Below are positions 6,192 through 6,349 of a stretch of DNA of 6,349 nucleotides, piece by piece; position 1 is the first letter of the stretch; each line of letters opens with the position of its first letter. Source of the DNA: Betaproteobacteria bacterium (GTDB lineage Bacteria; Pseudomonadota; Gammaproteobacteria; Burkholderiales; Usitatibacteraceae); assembly GCA_025362705.1 (NCBI GenBank), contig JANYFH010000108.1, positions 1 to 6,349 of the forward strand, written 5' to 3'. The notes beneath the pieces were generated by a model that saw only the letters and a list, made by a program, of their open reading frames with translations, did no database searches and was not told where the DNA came from. Both the position numbers and the translations under genes were made by a program.

Positions 6192-6220
6192 ATTCTGTCA
6201 CTGCGCTCATGCCACTGCAA
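6192..6220 (-). promoter_or_regulatory. weak candidate dnaB promoter
   Basis: On the minus strand TTGCAG (6215-6220) and CAGAAT (6192-6197) are 17 bases apart. The -35 matches consensus at 3 of 6 and the -10 at 4 of 6, so this is only a guess. It would start transcription about 50 bases before the dnaB ATG. A promoter is expected somewhere here because a terminator closes the upstream unit. Confidence 0.25.
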
Positions 6221-6257
6221 CGGAAAAGACGGTGTGATTGAGACTCGTCATGTCTGT

Positions 6258-6292
6258 ATAAGTTGTGGATATCAGTAGATAAGCTGTGGATA
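6258..6292 (-). promoter_or_regulatory. two phased DnaA boxes upstream of dnaB
   Basis: The minus strand carries TTATCCACA (6285-6293), a perfect match to the consensus DnaA box, and ATATCCACA (6264-6272), one mismatch away. Both point the same way and are 21 bp apart, two helical turns. They sit within a 14-bp direct repeat, ATAAG(T/C)TGTGGATA on the plus strand (6258-6271 and 6279-6292), with a single difference. A third weak match, TTATACAGA (6253-6261, two mismatches), lies next to them. DnaA-ATP could bind here and tune dnaB transcription; that role is inferred. Confidence 0.7.
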
Positions 6293-6324
6293 AAAAAACC
6301 GCCACCTCTTTCGAGACAGCGGTT
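6292..6324 (-). terminator. rho-independent terminator of the upstream gene
   Basis: On the minus strand AACCGC and GCGGTT pair as a 6-bp stem, extended past an internal loop by CTC/GAG around a 4-base loop, and are followed directly by seven T (6292-6298). This is a typical intrinsic terminator. It ends transcription of the gene to the right, possibly rplI, before dnaB. Its T-tract shares two bases with the perfect DnaA box. Confidence 0.75.
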
Positions 6325-6349
6325 ATTTTATCTTGCATCGGCGCGACGG
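6325..6349. other. end of window beyond the terminator
   Basis: These 25 bases lie upstream of the terminator on the minus strand and probably hold the 3' end of, or the gap after, the preceding gene. Two frames reach stops, but the stretch is too short to identify a protein. Confidence 0.3.

Noticed and set aside
6134..6349. Chromosomal replication origin
   Set aside because: There are only two good DnaA boxes, no clear unwinding region and no dnaA/dnaN/gyrB neighbours; a regulatory role upstream of dnaB is simpler.

Overview
The window looks like a chromosomal housekeeping locus of a proteobacterium. All recognisable genes lie on the minus strand, so transcription runs from high to low coordinates. 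The order dnaB, alr, a membrane protein, radA is the kind of layout I associate with Betaproteobacteria, usually downstream of the rpsF/rpsR/rplI group. That placement is from memory of the locus and not from a search; a gammaproteobacterium is not excluded.

From right to left: the upstream, unseen gene ends in a rho-independent terminator (6292-6324). Its T-tract runs straight into a perfect DnaA box, with a second near-perfect box 21 bp further on. The replicative helicase gene dnaB (6133-4721) follows. After a 75-bp gap with a small perfect hairpin comes alr, alanine racemase (4645-3542). Two bases later starts an unrecognised four-helix membrane protein with a glycine-rich linker (3539-2682), apparently translationally coupled to alr. 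A 107-bp gap with a plausible promoter and imperfect palindrome leads to a 66-codon VapB-type antitoxin gene (2574-2374) that has no VapC partner. The DNA-repair ATPase gene radA (2344-974) begins 29 bp later.

The left end is accessory. A promoter with a perfect -35 box sits in the 44-bp gap after radA and drives a HigBA-type toxin-antitoxin pair: a Gp49-like toxin (929-549) and an overlapping XRE antitoxin (568-236). After 172 bp without a gene, the window opens inside a second copy of the radA 3' coding region. Bases 1-63 repeat 1047-1109 with only two, both silent, differences. The TA pair is therefore bracketed by direct repeats of the radA end, the footprint of an insertion or segmental duplication at this gene.

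The core genes serve replication (DnaB), peptidoglycan precursor supply (Alr) and recombination repair (RadA). The TA genes flank radA on both sides and look like later arrivals. I see no rRNA, tRNA, CRISPR array, transposase or integrase. The most interesting items are the radA repeat around the TA module, the near-leaderless TA promoter, the orphan antitoxin, and the DnaA boxes fused to the terminator upstream of dnaB.
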